Shown here: piece after piece, positions 61,737 to 64,000 of the stretch
Position numbering within the stretch: position 1 is the stretch's first letter
Layout: each line of letters begins with the position of its first letter
Assembly: GCF_003020125.1 (NCBI RefSeq)
Contig: NZ_PYFW01000008.1
Coordinates: 218,945-282,944 of the forward strand
From: Bradyrhizobium sp. MOS003
Lineage (GTDB): Bacteria > Pseudomonadota > Alphaproteobacteria > Rhizobiales > Xanthobacteraceae
Reading direction: 5' to 3'
Length of the DNA: 64,000 nt
Notes under the pieces: model-generated
Told to the model about the DNA's origin: nothing
Databases searched by the model: none
Seen by the model: the letters and a program-made list of their open reading frames with translations, nothing else
Translations under genes and position numbers: made by a program

Positions 61737-62231
61737 CTATTGCTTCGCAGAGCTCCAGGTTCCGCCGCAGCCATCGGAGCGGCGCCAGGTTCCGGAACCG
61801 CTGCGCGCGCCGAGCCGTCCGGAGCCGGTGAAGGTCACGCCGTCGCCTTGACCGATCGTGCTGACCGAACCGCTTGGGCTGACGGTGCCACTGACACCTT
61901 GGCCGATGACCTTGCCCGACGAGACCACGACCGCGCCCGACGTGGTGCCGCCGCAGCCGACGCTGGTCACAATCCAGGCGCCGTCAAAGCCGCCACCTCC
62001 GCCGCCGCCGCTTCGCCGTGACGACGAGCGCTGCTCTTCAGCCGCCGGCTTGCTCCGGCGCGCGGGTGGGGCCGGCTCGGCCGAACGATCCTGGCGCGAG
62101 CCGGACATCGACTTCTCGTCATTGCCGATCGAGCCGCCGGCGCTGCCGGACTGGGCGAAGACGGGTGATGAGGCGATGGCGCCGGTGAGAAGGACGGCGA
62201 GGGCAATCGTACGGATGACGACAAAAGGCAT
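61737..62231 (-). CDS. Secreted Gly/Ser-rich protein of unknown function
   Basis: 164 residues from ATG 62231. The signal peptide is IALAVLLTGAIASSPVFAQS. A basic/Ser-rich linker and a run of seven Gly (SGGGGGGGFDGAWIV) lead into a small beta-rich domain with repeated GxG turns: VGCGGTTSGAVVVSSGKVIG, SGTVSPSGSVSTIGQGDGVT and a C-terminal GTWRRSDGCGGTWSSAKQ. Two Cys could form a disulfide. No family is recognised. The same strand continues with the caspase-like gene 28 bp upstream, so an operon is possible. Confidence 0.7.
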   Translation of the reverse strand: MPFVVIRTIALAVLLTGAIASSPVFAQSGSAGGSIGNDEKSMSGSRQDRSAEPAPPARRSKPAAEEQRSSSRRSGGGGGGGFDGAWIVTSVGCGGTTSGAVVVSSGKVIGQGVSGTVSPSGSVSTIGQGDGVTFTGSGRLGARSGSGTWRRSDGCGGTWSSAKQ

Positions 62232-62259
62232 GAGCAAACATCCAAATTAAAAAATGATA

Positions 62260-63600
62260 TCAGCGGCCGGAGCCGTCGGCGCAAACGGATCCGATAATGC
62301 GGCAAGCTTTGCCAGCCTTGCCGCATTCTTCAAGCGCGGCGTCCCTGGCACGCTGCACGCCCTCGCGCTGGACCAGCGACCAGGATTTGTCGGAGATCGC
62401 AAACGCGCCACAGCTTCGCCCGTAGAAGGACAGCTCGATCGGGCATTTGGCGCCGGCGCAATTGCCGCGCGCATCGGCGACCGCCGCGCGCCGCGAGGCG
62501 TGGTTCCACGAGATGCCCCATTTGCTGTTGTCCGGCCCGTAGACGATCGAGCCCCACGGCTTGAGATCCTCCATCTTGCGCATGCGCAGCAGCAGGCCTT
62601 CGGTGGCTTCACCCGTGGGCGTCATCGATATCCGCTGTTGCAGCTTCGTGACGGCGCGGGTGAGGCCGTCGGGCGTGTCAGGGTCGAAATTGAGCTCGTA
62701 GAGCCGCTCGCTGAGCTCACTGAGCAGGGCGGCATCGCGCAAGGGGACGCGATCGGGATCGGCACGCAAGCGCTCCGCCGGCAGGGGATCGGGCTGCATC
62801 GCCGCGATTTTCGGCGGGGCAGTTTCGGTCGGAGCCACGAAATAGAAGGTGCCGTCGATCGGCGAGGACGACACCCAGGGCTGCTGCGCGCCCGCGGTGG
62901 CGCGCTTCACGGCGAGGCCGACCTGGTTGAAGGTCTGGAATACGTCGAGGCCCGCGGTCCGGATCGTCGTCGCCAGCGCCTTCGTATAGGGGCTGTGACC
63001 GTCGCTGCCGTCCTGCGCGACGTTCCCGGGCTGCGTCGCGTAGGAGATCAGCGTGCCCTCAGGCGCGCGCATCTGCGCCAAGCCGCCGTCGGAGGCGCGC
63101 AAGCCGCGTGAGCCGAACGGGTTGTTGCGGCAGGCGTCCAGGATCACGAGATTGAGCCGCGTGCCCGAGCCCTGCATCTGGCGCAGCACGAGGCTGACAT
63201 CGGTCATCTGGAAATCGACGTCGGCCTCGCGCGTCGGATTGGCACCGACGGGCACGAGATAGTTGGAGCCGGCGACCTGCACGCCGTGGCCGGCGTAGTA
63301 GAACAGCGCGACGTCGGCGCCCTGGACCTGACGGCCGAAGTTCTGCACCGCGATGTCCATCGCGCCCTTGTCGAGATCGAGCTGGGCGCGTCCGCCCACC
63401 AGCGTGAAGCCGAGCAGGCCCAGCGTCTCCGCCATCAGGCTCGCATCCTTGGAGGGATTGTCCAGCGGCGTGATGTTCTTGTAGGCGGAGTTGCCGACCA
63501 CCAGCGCGATGCGCTTCTCGGCCGATGCCGGGTGTGCGGTGACGACGAGCAAGGCCAGCGCTGCCAGCCCTAAAACGCGATTGAAAATCCTCGCGCGCAT
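62260..63600 (-). CDS. Periplasmic caspase-fold (peptidase C14) protein with C-terminal DUF4189-like domain
   Basis: 446 residues from ATG 63600, with GGGGA upstream. The signal peptide LAALALLVVTAHPASA is followed by a caspase p20 domain starting EKRIALVVGNSAYKNITPLD. The catalytic His105 is in FYYAGHGVQVAG and the catalytic Cys157 in LVILDACRNNPF, so the dyad is intact. Residues ~355-446 form a DUF4189-like domain: WGSIVYGPDNSKWGISWNHA, then Cys residues in GNCAGAKC, FYGRSCGAFAISD and CGKAGKACRIIGSVCADGS. Export plus a Cys-rich C-terminus suggests a periplasmic protease or inhibitor-sensing protein. The substrate is unknown. Confidence 0.92.
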   Translation of the reverse strand: MRARIFNRVLGLAALALLVVTAHPASAEKRIALVVGNSAYKNITPLDNPSKDASLMAETLGLLGFTLVGGRAQLDLDKGAMDIAVQNFGRQVQGADVALFYYAGHGVQVAGSNYLVPVGANPTREADVDFQMTDVSLVLRQMQGSGTRLNLVILDACRNNPFGSRGLRASDGGLAQMRAPEGTLISYATQPGNVAQDGSDGHSPYTKALATTIRTAGLDVFQTFNQVGLAVKRATAGAQQPWVSSSPIDGTFYFVAPTETAPPKIAAMQPDPLPAERLRADPDRVPLRDAALLSELSERLYELNFDPDTPDGLTRAVTKLQQRISMTPTGEATEGLLLRMRKMEDLKPWGSIVYGPDNSKWGISWNHASRRAAVADARGNCAGAKCPIELSFYGRSCGAFAISDKSWSLVQREGVQRARDAALEECGKAGKACRIIGSVCADGSGR

Positions 63601-63730
63601 CCAAATTCCCCAAAATAATGGCACCAGTCTATCAGTCCGGCGTGCGGGCGAAAAGTGGTGAGGGGGGCAGGTGTCCCGGATAAGCTTCGGGGCACGAGAG
63701 CGGAAATTTGGCGCACAGCTGCATCAAACT

Positions 63731-63817
63731 CGTCATTGCGAGCGTAGCGAAGCAATCCAGAATCTCTCCGAGGAGGCAGTCTGGATTGCTTCGTCGCAAG
63801 GGCTCCTCGCAATGACG
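63731..63817. repeat. Intergenic inverted-repeat element, type D; remainder of the window end has no gene
   Basis: CGTCATTGCGAGCGTAGCGA and AGCAATCCAGA at the left pair with TCTGGATTGCTTCGTCGCAA ... CTCGCAATGACG at the right. This is a dispersed repeat common in Bradyrhizobium. On either side, 63601..63730 and 63818..64000 contain no gene I can support. At 63671..63694 GTGTCCCGGA and TTCGGGGCAC form an imperfect hairpin. Confidence 0.75.
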
Positions 63818-64000
63818 GAGCAAGGGGCGGCATCGCCATCCTCCAACTTTCGGCTAACTTGCAGACACGCCATCGCAATCTCGCGGCGCGTTTCGCCCGA
63901 GGCTTGCTGTCGTTTCGCGCCCCATAAAGACCAAAGGGCGCAGGGAAGGCCGGGCGCCGGCGGCACCCGCAAGTCCGTGCGCAACAGAAATGCACACGGG

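Overview
This window looks like the chromosome of an alphaproteobacterium of the Bradyrhizobium / Nitrobacteraceae type. The evidence is high GC, the gene order rpsF-rpsR-DUF2232-rplI next to fabD-fabG-acpP-fabF-mltG-yicC-gmk, the purF-cvpA-radA and alr-dnaB neighbourhoods, several LivHM/branched-chain-type transporter parts, and several different inverted-repeat intergenic elements, including one whose translation gives the familiar MAGLVPAI peptide. The species call is inference from gene content and style. I saw no tRNA, rRNA, CRISPR array, prophage or insertion sequence.

Layout. 1-2.7 kb: the end of a branched-chain-type ABC transporter operon (partial binding protein, LivH, LivM). 2.8-4.9 kb: a DUF47-Pit phosphate transport pair behind a candidate Pho box, then, convergent to it, a Gdx/SugE guanidinium exporter behind a candidate guanidine-II riboswitch. 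5-14 kb: prfC, a secreted TonB/TolA-C-like protein, an NnrU-family membrane protein, an acyl-CoA synthetase, a YfgM-like protein, a lipoprotein, der and an MFS exporter. 14-21.4 kb (minus strand): an orphan binding protein paralogous to the one at position 1, an NHL-repeat protein, an SDR, purF, cvpA and radA. 21.6-24.8 kb: a periplasmic binding protein translationally coupled to a membrane GGDEF-EAL protein, with no permease or ATPase nearby. 24.8-31.7 kb (minus strand): a GntR-controlled catabolic operon with a 3-hydroxyisobutyrate-dehydrogenase-like enzyme, a complete polar-amino-acid-type ABC transporter, RpiB, ribokinase and perhaps a TauE-type exporter. 31.9-39.3 kb: glycogen/trehalose metabolism (glgA, a GT4 glycosyltransferase, a DUF3606 protein, glgX; divergent treZ), with EcfG-like general-stress promoter candidates. 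39.3-46.7 kb: a voltage-gated-type K+ channel with a zinc ribbon, a GFA protein, a frameshifted SGNH hydrolase, xthA, a Cys-rich secreted protein, alr, dnaB and small or doubtful ORFs. 46.7-49 kb: a CxxCH protein with a Lys/Pro/Ala-rich tail and a TetR-thioesterase pair. 49-51.7 kb: the S6-S18-DUF2232-L9 ribosomal operon. 51.8-53.6 kb: a TetR-desaturase pair. 53.7-60.5 kb: the fatty acid synthesis genes, mltG, yicC and gmk. 60.4-63.6 kb: three exported or membrane proteins, including a caspase-fold protein with a C-terminal DUF4189-like domain.

The most interesting unexplained units are the binding-protein/GGDEF-EAL pair (21590..24807), the sugar-kinase/RpiB/ABC-transporter operon of unknown substrate (24818..31662), and the regulatory elements found by eye: the guanidine-II riboswitch candidate, the Pho box, the GntR and TetR operators, and the EcfG-type promoter upstream of the DUF3606-glgX genes.
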